From the NCBI GenBank assembly GCA_003520545.1, contig DOUP01000221.1:1-5304 (forward strand): DNA of 5,304 bases. Direction: 5' to 3'. The position numbers were made by a program, and so were the translations under genes. Under the pieces are notes generated by a model. It was not told where the DNA came from. It saw only the letters and a list, made by a program, of their open reading frames with translations, and did no database searches. Positions 1 through 5,304 of this stretch are shown here, in pieces. Each line of letters opens with the position of its first letter. Within the stretch, counting starts at the first letter, position 1. Source of the DNA: Maritimibacter sp. Lineage in GTDB: Bacteria > Pseudomonadota > Alphaproteobacteria > Rhodobacterales > Rhodobacteraceae.

Positions 1-731
1 AAATGCTTCAGGCCCGCTTCGCCCCCCGCCACACGGTAGGTTTCGAAAAGCCCCATTTGCGCCCAGCGAAGACCAAAGCCAAAGCGCATGATGTCGTCGA
101 TTTCTTCTGTTGTCGCGATCCCGTCAGACACCAGCCACAGGGCTTCACGCCAAACCGCTTCAAGCAGGCGATCGGCGACATGGGCATCCATTTCTTTTTT
201 GATTTCAATCGGTTTCATGCCGATTTCGGTCAACACGTCTTTCGCGCGCGCAATAATTTCGGGGCTGTTTTTCACTGTTGGCACCAGCTCAATCACCGGC
301 AACAGATAGACCGGGTTGAACGGGTGTGCGACCATGACCAGACCGGGACGCGACAGCCCCTCTTGCAATTCAGACGGTTTGAAACCCGATGTGGACGAGC
401 CAATGATCGCGTCATCGCCCACCGCCTCCATCAACTGGGTATAGACCTTTTGCTTAAGGTCCAAACGCTCAGGCACACTTTCCTGCACCCAAGACGCGCC
501 CGACACCGCATCGGCAATCTCTGCGTGATACGACAGGGTGCCCTCTTCGGGCATCAACACATCCGACAAGCCCGGAAGCGACCGGCGCGCGTTGTCTAAC
601 ACCTCACCAATTTTGCGCTTTGCCTCAGGATCGGGGTCAAATACCCGCACATCCCACCCCATCAACAAGAACCGCGCGGCCCATCCGCCGCCGATTACGC
701 CACCACCAATAATTGCTGCAGTCTTGGTCAT
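1..731 (-). CDS. lcdH: L-carnitine 3-dehydrogenase, N-terminal 243 residues (cut by left window edge)
   Basis: NAD-dependent cytoplasmic enzyme that oxidises the 3-hydroxyl of L-carnitine to 3-dehydrocarnitine, the first step of aerobic carnitine use; it belongs to the 3-hydroxyacyl-CoA dehydrogenase superfamily. The Rossmann fold starts at once, with GGGVIG at residues 9-14 and an acidic D32 at the end of the second strand, which favours NAD. QESVPE (83-88) and HPFNP (136-140) are typical; H136 and E148 are in the places of the catalytic His-Glu pair. The all-helical domain begins near 183 (HVADRLLEA). A stretch with GLRWAQMG (220-227) followed by AGGEAG (235-240) separates carnitine dehydrogenases from plain acyl-CoA relatives. 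The ATG at 731 has AAGGTGAG just upstream. The gene lies 29 bp after the lipocalin gene and is probably cotranscribed with it. The 3' end is outside the window, so a fused thioesterase domain, present in some alphaproteobacterial homologues, cannot be judged. Carnitine specificity is recognised from motifs, not tested. Confidence 0.9.
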   Translation of the reverse strand, partial: MTKTAAIIGGGVIGGGWAARFLLMGWDVRVFDPDPEAKRKIGEVLDNARRSLPGLSDVLMPEEGTLSYHAEIADAVSGASWVQESVPERLDLKQKVYTQLMEAVGDDAIIGSSTSGFKPSELQEGLSRPGLVMVAHPFNPVYLLPVIELVPTVKNSPEIIARAKDVLTEIGMKPIEIKKEMDAHVADRLLEAVWREALWLVSDGIATTEEIDDIMRFGFGLRWAQMGLFETYRVAGGEAGLKH

Positions 732-760
732 TTTCTCACCTTGTTCGATCCTAAGGCGCG

Positions 761-1291
761 TTAGTACATATGCAAGCGCGCCATGTTATATCCATTAAAT
801 TCAAGCACTTCCTTCGCAGCCTTGATCCGATCCTTACCCCCCTTCCGGTCACGATCTAAGATCCAGCCGAAACTGCCAGATGGCGTACCAATCGCTGCTG
901 TGCGAAACCCGTCATCCACCCAAAGCACCCAATATTCCGTCTGATAGGGCTTTTGGCCCAAGGTAAAGCGCCCCGCCATGGGTTGCGCGACATCGTAAAT
1001 ATCTGTCACGCCGAACCCGCGGCTTGTGGGGCCATGCAGGGCAATCTGAGCAACCTTCCCGGCCATGGCCCGAAACTCCACTGCCCCACGCAGCGCCTCT
1101 TCTTCGGCATGCAGGAATTCCGCCTGAATGTGCCAAAGCCCGGCAAACCGTTCGGCGTCAAACCGTGTGGTCGAACTGATGGGCGCTTTTGTATTGCGGT
1201 GGAATTCAACCCCCACCTCATCCGTTTTGCCCAGACATCCCGTCAGAACGATCGCTGCGGCCCCGAACATCACCCAACGTCTCTCAACCAT
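761..1291 (-). CDS. Lipocalin-like lipoprotein
   Basis: Predicted 176-residue outer-membrane lipoprotein with a lipocalin (Blc-like) fold. It opens with basic residues (VERRW), a short hydrophobic run and the lipobox LTGC (16-19), so C19 should be lipidated. L20 follows, with no Asp inner-membrane retention signal. The lipocalin entry motif appears as FAGLWH (49-54), with the invariant Trp at 53. Near the C-terminus YWVLWVDDGFR (120-130) and TPSGSFGWILDR (136-147) match the last strands of bacterial lipocalins. I chose the ATG at 1291 because GAGG lies 5 bases upstream and it gives a normal signal peptide; the adjacent ATG at 1294 is also possible. A start at 1339 has no ribosome site and would put 16 extra residues before the signal. 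Family members bind small hydrophobic ligands, but the ligand here is unknown. It sits between the SDR and carnitine dehydrogenase genes, so a link to carnitine or acyl-carnitine handling is only a guess from context. Confidence 0.82.
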   Translation of the reverse strand: MVERRWVMFGAAAIVLTGCLGKTDEVGVEFHRNTKAPISSTTRFDAERFAGLWHIQAEFLHAEEEALRGAVEFRAMAGKVAQIALHGPTSRGFGVTDIYDVAQPMAGRFTLGQKPYQTEYWVLWVDDGFRTAAIGTPSGSFGWILDRDRKGGKDRIKAAKEVLEFNGYNMARLHMY

Positions 1292-1396
1292 CATAACCTC
1301 ATGAATCCAACCCGCACCCCAATGGCGCTGCCCCTTCATGCGTCAATCACCACGCATTTCGCAAGGACAGCCTAACCCGGCAAATGGATGTCGGGC

Positions 1397-2173
1397 TTAT
1401 GGCACCAAGCTTTCCGTGTGGCCGTCAATCGCCATGATTTGCCCGGAAATTTTCGCCGCCCCTTTTGAGGCAAGGAACTCTACGGTGTCGGCCACTTCCT
1501 CCATCGTAACCCACGACCGCATGCTCACACCTTTGACATACATCTGCCGGGTCTCTTCGATGCTGCGCCCGGTGGCGGCACTTTCACGCTCCAGCACCCG
1601 CTCCATCCGCGGGCCTTCAACGGCCCCCGGGCAGATTGCGTTGACCCGCACGCCATATGGCCCAAGTTCGGAGGCCAGAGTTTTGGTCAGGCCAATGATG
1701 GCCCATTTGGCCGAGGCATAAGGCGAGCGCATTGGGTAGCCAAATTGACCAGCCGTGGATGAAGTCAGAACAATAAGCCCTTGTTTTTGTGACTTCATCA
1801 ACCGCGCCGCCCAACGACACGTCAGAAACGCACCATGAAGATTGGCCGCGACACAGGCCTGCCATTCGCCGTAATCCAATGTCTCAATTGGTCCAGCTGG
1901 GCCACCGGTTCCCGCATTGGCACAGACCACATCAACGCCACCCCATTGGGTTTCGACATCCGATAGAAACGCTTCCATCTGTGCTTCATCCGTGACGTCC
2001 GCAACATGGGCAATCGCCTCGGGGAAATCGGCTTGAAACTGCGCGATCGCCTTGGCATCCATGTCACAAACGGCAACCAACGCGCCTGCAGAGTGAAACC
2101 GCGCAGCCAAGGCGCGGCCAATTCCGGCCGCCCCCGCTGTGATCAAGACGCGTTGCTTTTCCGCGCGCGTCAT
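1397..2173 (-). CDS. SDR-family NAD(P)-dependent oxidoreductase in a carnitine gene set
   Basis: Classical short-chain dehydrogenase/reductase of 258 residues, a normal length for the family. The cofactor loop is TAGAAGIG (12-19), where Ala replaces the first Gly of the usual TGxxxGxG. D37 closes the second strand (VAVCDMD) and suggests NAD rather than NADP. NAG is at 86-88. The catalytic set is complete: N111, S139, Y152 and K156 (YASAK), followed by the PG turn at 182-183. Near the C-terminus ISGQIMAIDGH (242-252) is the standard family ending. The ATG overlaps the stop of the upstream BKACE-type gene by 4 bases (ATGA) and has no strong ribosome site of its own, so translation is probably coupled to that gene. 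The substrate cannot be read from sequence. Given its neighbours it may act on a hydroxy or keto intermediate of carnitine or acetoacetate metabolism, which is inference. Confidence 0.9.
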   Translation of the reverse strand: MTRAEKQRVLITAGAAGIGRALAARFHSAGALVAVCDMDAKAIAQFQADFPEAIAHVADVTDEAQMEAFLSDVETQWGGVDVVCANAGTGGPAGPIETLDYGEWQACVAANLHGAFLTCRWAARLMKSQKQGLIVLTSSTAGQFGYPMRSPYASAKWAIIGLTKTLASELGPYGVRVNAICPGAVEGPRMERVLERESAATGRSIEETRQMYVKGVSMRSWVTMEEVADTVEFLASKGAAKISGQIMAIDGHTESLVP

Positions 2174-2688
2174 GCGCCAACCGGCGCGCGTTTGGTCAGG
2201 CCCAGCTTCTTGCGCACCTCTTCTGGTCCAATGATCCGCGCGCCCATGTTTTCAACCACGGTGACAGCCCGTTCAACCAATTGAGCATTGGTGGCTTTCA
2301 CACCTTTTTCCAGCCAAAGGTTATCCTCAAGCCCGACGCGCACATTGCCACCTGCCAGCACCGAGGCCGCCGCATAGGGCATCTGGTTGCGCCCAAGTCC
2401 AAAGGCCGAGAAGGTCCAATCGGACGGCACATTATTGACCATCGCCATAAAGGTATTGAGGTCATCCGGCGCGCCCCACGGCACGCCCATACAAAGCTGC
2501 ACCAAGGCGGGGCCAGCCAGAACACCTTGTTCCACAAGCGTTTTTGCGTGCCAAAGGTGGCCGGTATCAAAGGCCTCAATCTCTGGCTTCACGCCCATTT
2601 CGGTCAGCGCCTGGAGCACACCGATATGGCACCAGCCCCGCGCCCCGCCCGAACCAAGTGCCAATCCGATCTTGGGTTTTCCGCTCAT
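2170..2688 (-). CDS. Chimeric protein: patatin-like N-terminus fused in frame to the C-terminal part of a DUF849/BKACE enzyme
   Basis: This 172-residue frame joins parts of two unrelated families. Residues ~4-38 carry GLALGSGGARGWCHIGVLQ, the oxyanion-loop start of RssA-type patatin phospholipases. From about EIEAFDTGHLWHAK onward it reads as the C-terminal half of a BKACE (3-keto-5-aminohexanoate cleavage) protein, with QLCMGVPWGAPDDLN, NNVPSDWTFSAFGLGRNQM, GGNVRVGLEDNLWLEKG and an ending near LGLTKRAP. RVGLED matches the C-terminal Arg, metal-ligand Glu and Asp of the family. Full BKACE enzymes are about 270-310 residues; the N-terminal half with the HxH metal ligands and substrate Glu is missing. 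The patatin part lacks the GxSxG serine and the DG[GA] motif, so neither active site is complete. Homologues in carnitine operons cleave 3-dehydrocarnitine with acetyl-CoA. The ATG at 2688 has GGAGG 8 bases upstream; a start at 2784 has none. The stop overlaps the SDR start (ATGA). It is probably non-functional as a cleavage enzyme, but may still carry transcription and coupled translation into the SDR gene. Confidence 0.8.
   Translation of the reverse strand: MSGKPKIGLALGSGGARGWCHIGVLQALTEMGVKPEIEAFDTGHLWHAKTLVEQGVLAGPALVQLCMGVPWGAPDDLNTFMAMVNNVPSDWTFSAFGLGRNQMPYAAASVLAGGNVRVGLEDNLWLEKGVKATNAQLVERAVTVVENMGARIIGPEEVRKKLGLTKRAPVGA
2575..2598 (-). other. Junction between patatin-like and BKACE-like coding sequence
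   Basis: These 24 bases encode MGVKPEIE (chimera residues 31-38). Upstream residues fit only patatin-like proteins and downstream residues (AFDTGHLWHAK) fit only BKACE proteins. Both families, as I remember them, carry a similar segment here: patatins read like ALEEMGVxPDV and BKACE proteins like MxxxGVKPEIEAFDTGH. The join keeps the reading frame and the family register on both sides, as expected from crossover, or an assembly join, within a short stretch of similarity. The exact crossover base cannot be fixed from one sequence. Confidence 0.7.
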
Positions 2689-2798
2689 GGTCAATTCCTC
2701 CGCATGGATCCTGCCAAGCCTATGTGACACGAGAATAACCGGCCTGCCAGTGAACCAAGTCGCGTCCCGGGACGTTATAGACATGAGGGAGACACACC
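2689..2798. promoter_or_regulatory. Divergent intergenic region with a 12-bp palindrome
   Basis: These 110 bp separate two genes reading outward and must hold promoters for both. Ribosome sites are clear: GGAGG at 2697-2701 on the minus strand, 8 bases before the chimera ATG, and AGGGAG at 2786-2791 on the plus strand, 7 bases before the TspO-like ATG. A perfect 12-bp palindrome, CGTCCCGGGACG, lies at 2763-2774 and could be an operator, though a palindrome this short and GC-rich can arise by chance. No convincing sigma-70 -35/-10 pair was found on either strand. TTATAG at 2775-2780 is too close to the plus-strand ribosome site to be its -10 box. Confidence 0.4.
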
Positions 2799-3569
2799 AT
2801 GCAGATGCGCCTGAAAGCCACGCTCGTTATCATCGCCGCGATCCTGTTCGCGATCGGGCCGGTTCTGGTCCCCGACTTCGGCGGCTTCGATCCGAACCTC
2901 TACCCGAACCCGCAGGTCGACCCCCCGGTGCAGCCCGCGGGCTACGCCTTTGCGATCTGGGGGGTGATCTACATCTGGCTCCTGATCCACGCGGGCTTTG
3001 GCCTGTTCAAGCGCGCCGATGTGGCCGATTGGAACCATACGCGGGTGCCGTTCTTCATCTCGCTCGCGGTCGGCGCCGTGTGGCTGCCAGTCGCGATGAT
3101 CTCCGCGCTCTGGGCCTTCGTGCTGATCGTGGTGATGCTGATCTTCGCCGCCTCGGCCTTCCTGCGCGCGCCTGCCCGAGACCGCTGGCTCGCCTCCGCG
3201 CCGCTCGCGCTCTACGCAAGCTGGCTGACGGCGGCCTCCTTTGCCTCCGTCGGTCTCGTCGGCGCGGGCTATGGTATTCTCTTCGGTCCGGTCGCCTGGG
3301 CGCTCATCTCCATCGCGGGTGCGCTGGTCACAACTCTGCTCATCCACGCCGCCCGCCCCGACGAATGGGTCTATTTCACCGCCGTGATCTGGGCGCTCGT
3401 CGCCATCGCCGTGAAAAACGGGGGCGAGGTCTGGCTGGTGACCGGCGTCGCGGCCCTCGGCGCCGTGGTCCTCACAGCCCTCATGGTGCGCAGCGTCTTC
3501 CGCCACCGTTTCGGCGAAAGTGTCCCGCGCGGCGTGCCGCATGCGCCGGAGGGCATGAACAAAGGTTGA
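2799..3569 (+). CDS. TspO/MBR-like tryptophan-rich multi-pass membrane protein
   Basis: A 256-residue integral membrane protein, very hydrophobic, with about seven or eight likely spans: roughly 5-24, 48-70, 83-100, 102-122, 130-152, 157-184, 189-206 and 211-232. Eleven tryptophans, PAGYAFAIWGVIYIWL (46-61) and LYASWLTAASFASV (138-151) resemble the larger TspO/MBR-related proteins annotated in alphaproteobacteria as tryptophan-rich sensory proteins. It is longer than classical TspO (~160 residues, five helices), so tetrapyrrole binding should not be assumed. A conserved-looking proline-rich loop (FGGFDPNLYPNP, 27-38, then DPPVQP) follows the first helix and probably faces the periplasm. The tail after 232 is basic and polar. 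The ATG at 2799 is supported by AGGGAG 7 bases upstream; a second ATG at 2805 is possible. Third codon positions are strongly GC (about 90% in the first ~54 codons), higher than in neighbouring genes. It diverges from the chimeric gene and appears monocistronic, ending just before a hairpin. Function is unknown. Confidence 0.75.
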   Translation: MQMRLKATLVIIAAILFAIGPVLVPDFGGFDPNLYPNPQVDPPVQPAGYAFAIWGVIYIWLLIHAGFGLFKRADVADWNHTRVPFFISLAVGAVWLPVAMISALWAFVLIVVMLIFAASAFLRAPARDRWLASAPLALYASWLTAASFASVGLVGAGYGILFGPVAWALISIAGALVTTLLIHAARPDEWVYFTAVIWALVAIAVKNGGEVWLVTGVAALGAVVLTALMVRSVFRHRFGESVPRGVPHAPEGMNKG

Positions 3570-3580
3570 GCAATCAAGAG

Positions 3581-3620
3581 GAAACCGCGCGCCCGAAACA
3601 CCAAGGCGCGCGGCCGTTTC
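3581..3620. terminator. GC-rich hairpin, likely bidirectional terminator
   Basis: Starting 12 bases after the TspO-like stop, CCGCGCGCC (3585-3593) pairs perfectly with GGCGCGCGG (3605-3613) across an 11-base loop. GAAA (3581-3584) and TTTC (3617-3620) extend the stem beyond a 3-base bulge, so a short T-run follows the stem on either strand. The placement between two convergent genes fits a shared terminator. The T-run is short, so termination may be inefficient or helped by other factors. Confidence 0.6.
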
Positions 3621-3623
3621 GCG

Positions 3624-3667
3624 TCATATGGAATTCATATGCGGATCATATGCCAATCATATGGCCG
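3624..3667. repeat. Four tandem TCATATG copies at exact 11-bp spacing
   Basis: TCATATG begins at 3624, 3635, 3646 and 3657, each copy followed by four variable bases (GAAT, CGGA, CCAA, GCCG). The core CATATG is itself a palindrome, so the array reads almost the same on both strands. Only the 7-base core is kept while the spacers differ, which looks more like selected protein-binding sites on one face of the helix than like a simple tandem duplication. It lies in the convergent gap, after the terminator-like hairpin and about 47 bp beyond the end of the Nudix gene. I do not recognise it as a described element. Confidence 0.7.
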
Positions 3668-3710
3668 GTGAATGGGGTTTCGACCGTTAAGAAAGCGGCT
3701 GACATCGCCG

Positions 3711-4115
3711 TCACGCGGGGCCGACATGCGCCATGGCGAGGCGCAGCACACGGTCCACGTCCTGGCTCATCTCCAACCGCTTTTCGAGAACCTCGGTGAC
3801 CGCAACCCACGCCGCCGCCGCCGCATCGTCCGCGGCAACCGGATCGCCGGTTTCATAGGCGCACAAAACAGCCGCCAGATCAAAGGCATAGCCGGGCGCG
3901 TCGATGGGCAGCACGTCCAGAACCGTTTCGGCGCGCGCGGTCACGCCGGTCTCTTCCCAAAGCTCCCGCGCGGCGGCATCCAGCGGGGTTTCGCCCAGCT
4001 CGACATGCCCGCCCGGATAGCCCCAAAGCCCGGCGTCCGGTTGCTTTTTCCGTTTGACCAGAAGCACTTGACCGGCCTGAACGACCACCGCCATGGCCGC
4101 CGATACCCGGGTCAT
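3711..4115 (-). CDS. Nudix (MutT-like) hydrolase
   Basis: A 134-residue cytoplasmic hydrolase that cleaves a nucleoside diphosphate linked to another group. The Nudix box is complete: G36, E42, R50, E51, E54, E55 and G57 match Gx5Ex7REUxEExGU (text GGHVELGETPLDAAARELW, then EETGV), with the Glu residues binding the catalytic Mg. The lead-in KRKKQPDAGLWGYPGGHVE resembles ADP-ribose pyrophosphatase-like members more than strict 8-oxo-dGTP MutT, but substrate cannot be settled from sequence. A length of about 130-150 residues is normal for a single-domain Nudix enzyme. Its ATG overlaps the uvrA stop by 4 bases (ATGA) with no strong ribosome site, so it is probably translated by coupling from uvrA. 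If the pair is one operon, nucleotide excision repair would be expressed together with a nucleotide-pool or nucleotide-sugar clean-up enzyme; this is inference. Confidence 0.92.
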   Translation of the reverse strand: MTRVSAAMAVVVQAGQVLLVKRKKQPDAGLWGYPGGHVELGETPLDAAARELWEETGVTARAETVLDVLPIDAPGYAFDLAAVLCAYETGDPVAADDAAAAAWVAVTEVLEKRLEMSQDVDRVLRLAMAHVGPA

Positions 4116-5304
4116 TCCGCCGCCGCGCGTTTCGGCTTGAGCATATCCTTGAGATACCGCCCGGTGTGCGAGGCTTCGACAGCAGCGACATCCTCAGGCG
4201 TGCCGGTCGCCACCAATGTGCCGCCACCATCGCCGCCTTCAGGCCCGATATCCAAAAGCCAGTCGGCCGTTTTCACCACATCGAGGTTATGCTCGATCAC
4301 GACGACCGTATTGCCCTGATCGACAAGCTCGTGCAGCACTTCGAGAAGCTTCTTCACGTCCTCGAAATGAAGCCCCGTCGTCGGCTCATCAAGGATATAA
4401 AGCGTGCGACCCGTCGACCGTTTCGACAGCTCCTTGGACAGTTTCACACGCTGGGCTTCCCCGCCCGAAAGCGTCGTCGCCTGCTGGCCCACCTTGATGT
4501 AGCCGAGTCCAACGCGCATCAGCGCATCCATCTTCTCACGGATGCTCGGCACCGCCTTGAAGAACGCCTGCGCCTCTTCAACCGTCATATCAAGAACGTC
4601 GGCTATACTCTTGCCTTTGAACCGGATTTCGAGCGTCTCTCGATTGTAGCGCGCGCCCTTGCAAGTTTCGCATTCGACATAGACATCGGGCAGGAAGTGC
4701 ATCTCGATCTTGATGACACCATCGCCCTGACAGGCCTCGCAGCGCCCGCCCTTGACGTTGAACGAAAACCGCCCCGGCTTGTAGCCGCGCGTCTTGCTCT
4801 CCGGCAGGCCCGCGAACCAATCGCGGATCGGTGTGAAGGCCCCGGTATAGGTCGCCGGGTTCGAGCGCGGCGTGCGCCCGATGGGCCGCTGGTCGATGTC
4901 GATAACCTTGTCCAGATGCTCCAGCCCCTTGATCGTCTCACAGGGCGCGGGCGTCTGCCGGGCACCGTTCAACGCCATCGACGCGGTCTTGAACAGGGTT
5001 TCGATGGTCAGGGTCGACTTCCCGCCGCCCGACACGCCGGTCACGCAAACGAACTTGCCCAAGGGAAAGTCGGCGGTCACGGACTTGAGGTTGTTGCCGG
5101 TCGCCTTGACCACCGAAACCGTCTTTCCGTTACCCGCGCGCCGCTCGGCCGGAACACCGATTTCCCGTGCCCCGACGAGGTATTGGCCGGTGATCGACGC
5201 CGGGTCCGCCGCGATCTCGGAGGGCGTGCCTTTGGCAACCACCTGACCACCGTGCACCCCCGCACCAGGGCCGATATCGAAGACGTAATCCGCCTCGCGG
5301 ATCG
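4112..5304 (-). CDS. uvrA: Excinuclease ABC subunit UvrA, C-terminal ~396 residues (cut by right window edge)
   Basis: Damage-recognition ATPase of nucleotide excision repair; it dimerises, loads UvrB and scans DNA. The visible part starts inside the end of the first nucleotide-binding domain (IREADYVFDIGPGAGVHGG) and covers the whole second one. Counting from the GTG codon at 5257: Walker A GVSGGGKST is at 74-82, with Lys codon at 5018-5020. A zinc module has CxxC pairs at C173/C176 and C196/C199. The ABC signature LSGGEAQR is at 263-270, Walker B LYILDEP at 286-292 and the H-loop His at 323. The GTG at 5257 is not the start, because the open frame and family similarity continue to the window edge; full UvrA is about 940-960 residues. 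The Walker A loop has SGGGKS where many bacteria have SGSGKS, a harmless variant I believe is common in alphaproteobacteria. All functional motifs are intact. The stop overlaps the Nudix start. Confidence 0.98.
   Translation of the reverse strand, partial: IREADYVFDIGPGAGVHGGQVVAKGTPSEIAADPASITGQYLVGAREIGVPAERRAGNGKTVSVVKATGNNLKSVTADFPLGKFVCVTGVSGGGKSTLTIETLFKTASMALNGARQTPAPCETIKGLEHLDKVIDIDQRPIGRTPRSNPATYTGAFTPIRDWFAGLPESKTRGYKPGRFSFNVKGGRCEACQGDGVIKIEMHFLPDVYVECETCKGARYNRETLEIRFKGKSIADVLDMTVEEAQAFFKAVPSIREKMDALMRVGLGYIKVGQQATTLSGGEAQRVKLSKELSKRSTGRTLYILDEPTTGLHFEDVKKLLEVLHELVDQGNTVVVIEHNLDVVKTADWLLDIGPEGGDGGGTLVATGTPEDVAAVEASHTGRYLKDMLKPKRAAAE

Noticed and set aside
1292..1339. Longer lipocalin start at 1339
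   Set aside because: It lacks a ribosome site and would bury the signal peptide behind 16 residues; GAGG with 5-base spacing supports 1291.
1338..1357. ATGCGT/ACGCAT inverted repeat between the SDR and lipocalin genes
   Set aside because: A 6-bp stem with an 8-base loop and no T-run is too weak to call a terminator or operator. The rest of the 105-bp gap (1292-1396) shows nothing recognisable beyond the lipocalin ribosome site.
2689..2784. In-frame upstream extension of the chimeric gene to an ATG at 2784 (32 extra residues)
   Set aside because: No ribosome binding site precedes it, the extra residues resemble nothing expected before a patatin start, and GGAGG sits correctly before the ATG at 2688.
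2775..3542. Minus-strand frame of 255 codons opposite the TspO-like gene
   Set aside because: Its Asp/Glu/His/Arg-rich, low-complexity text is the usual mirror of a membrane protein in GC-rich DNA, and no family motif is visible.
3625..3663. CATATG and GAATTC cluster as a cloning linker remnant
   Set aside because: It resembles NdeI/EcoRI sites, but the exact 11-bp phase over four copies, the different spacers and the ordinary genomic flanks on both sides do not look like a polylinker.
3696..3710. Possible terminator hairpin for the Nudix gene (CGGC/GCCG followed by CTTTCTT on the minus strand)
   Set aside because: The stem is only 4 bp and abuts the stop codon; the 3581-3620 hairpin is a far better candidate.
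2387..3799. Long plus-strand open frame of 470 codons
   Set aside because: It runs antisense to the BKACE part, then out of frame through the TspO-like gene; its Arg/Pro/Ala-rich text is typical of a shadow frame in GC-rich DNA.

Overview
The window looks like alphaproteobacterial chromosome, most likely Rhodobacterales (Roseobacter/Rhodobacter type). This is an inference from GC-rich coding sequence, tight ATGA overlaps, a carnitine-catabolism gene set typical of that order, and the style of the UvrA and TspO-like proteins. Seven protein-coding genes fill it almost completely; two are cut by the window edges, and no gene-free stretch exceeds 300 bases. No tRNA, rRNA, CRISPR array or insertion sequence was seen.

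Left half (1-2688, all minus strand): a four-gene set reading right to left. It starts with a short gene whose first ~38 residues look like the N-terminus of a patatin-like phospholipase and whose remaining ~134 residues are the C-terminal part of a DUF849/BKACE enzyme (3-dehydrocarnitine or 3-keto-acid cleavage type). An SDR dehydrogenase follows with a 4-base ATGA overlap, then a lipocalin-like lipoprotein, then carnitine 3-dehydrogenase, which runs off the left edge. In the known pathway, carnitine dehydrogenase oxidises L-carnitine to 3-dehydrocarnitine and the BKACE enzyme splits that, with acetyl-CoA, towards acetoacetate and a betainyl thioester. Here the BKACE gene has lost its N-terminal half, so the cleavage step is probably not supplied by this locus as it stands.

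Centre (2689-2798): a 110-bp divergent intergenic region with good ribosome binding sites for both flanking genes and a 12-bp perfect palindrome, CGTCCCGGGACG.

Right half (2799-5304): a plus-strand TspO/MBR-like multi-pass membrane protein converges on a minus-strand pair, the 3' part of uvrA and a Nudix hydrolase joined by an ATGA overlap. The convergent gap (3570-3710) holds a strong GC-rich hairpin, probably a terminator, and four copies of TCATATG spaced exactly 11 bp apart. Base composition rises from the left half to the right half, most sharply at the TspO-like gene.

The points most worth checking are the in-frame patatin/BKACE chimera, which could be a real recombination product or an assembly join, and the helically phased TCATATG array.
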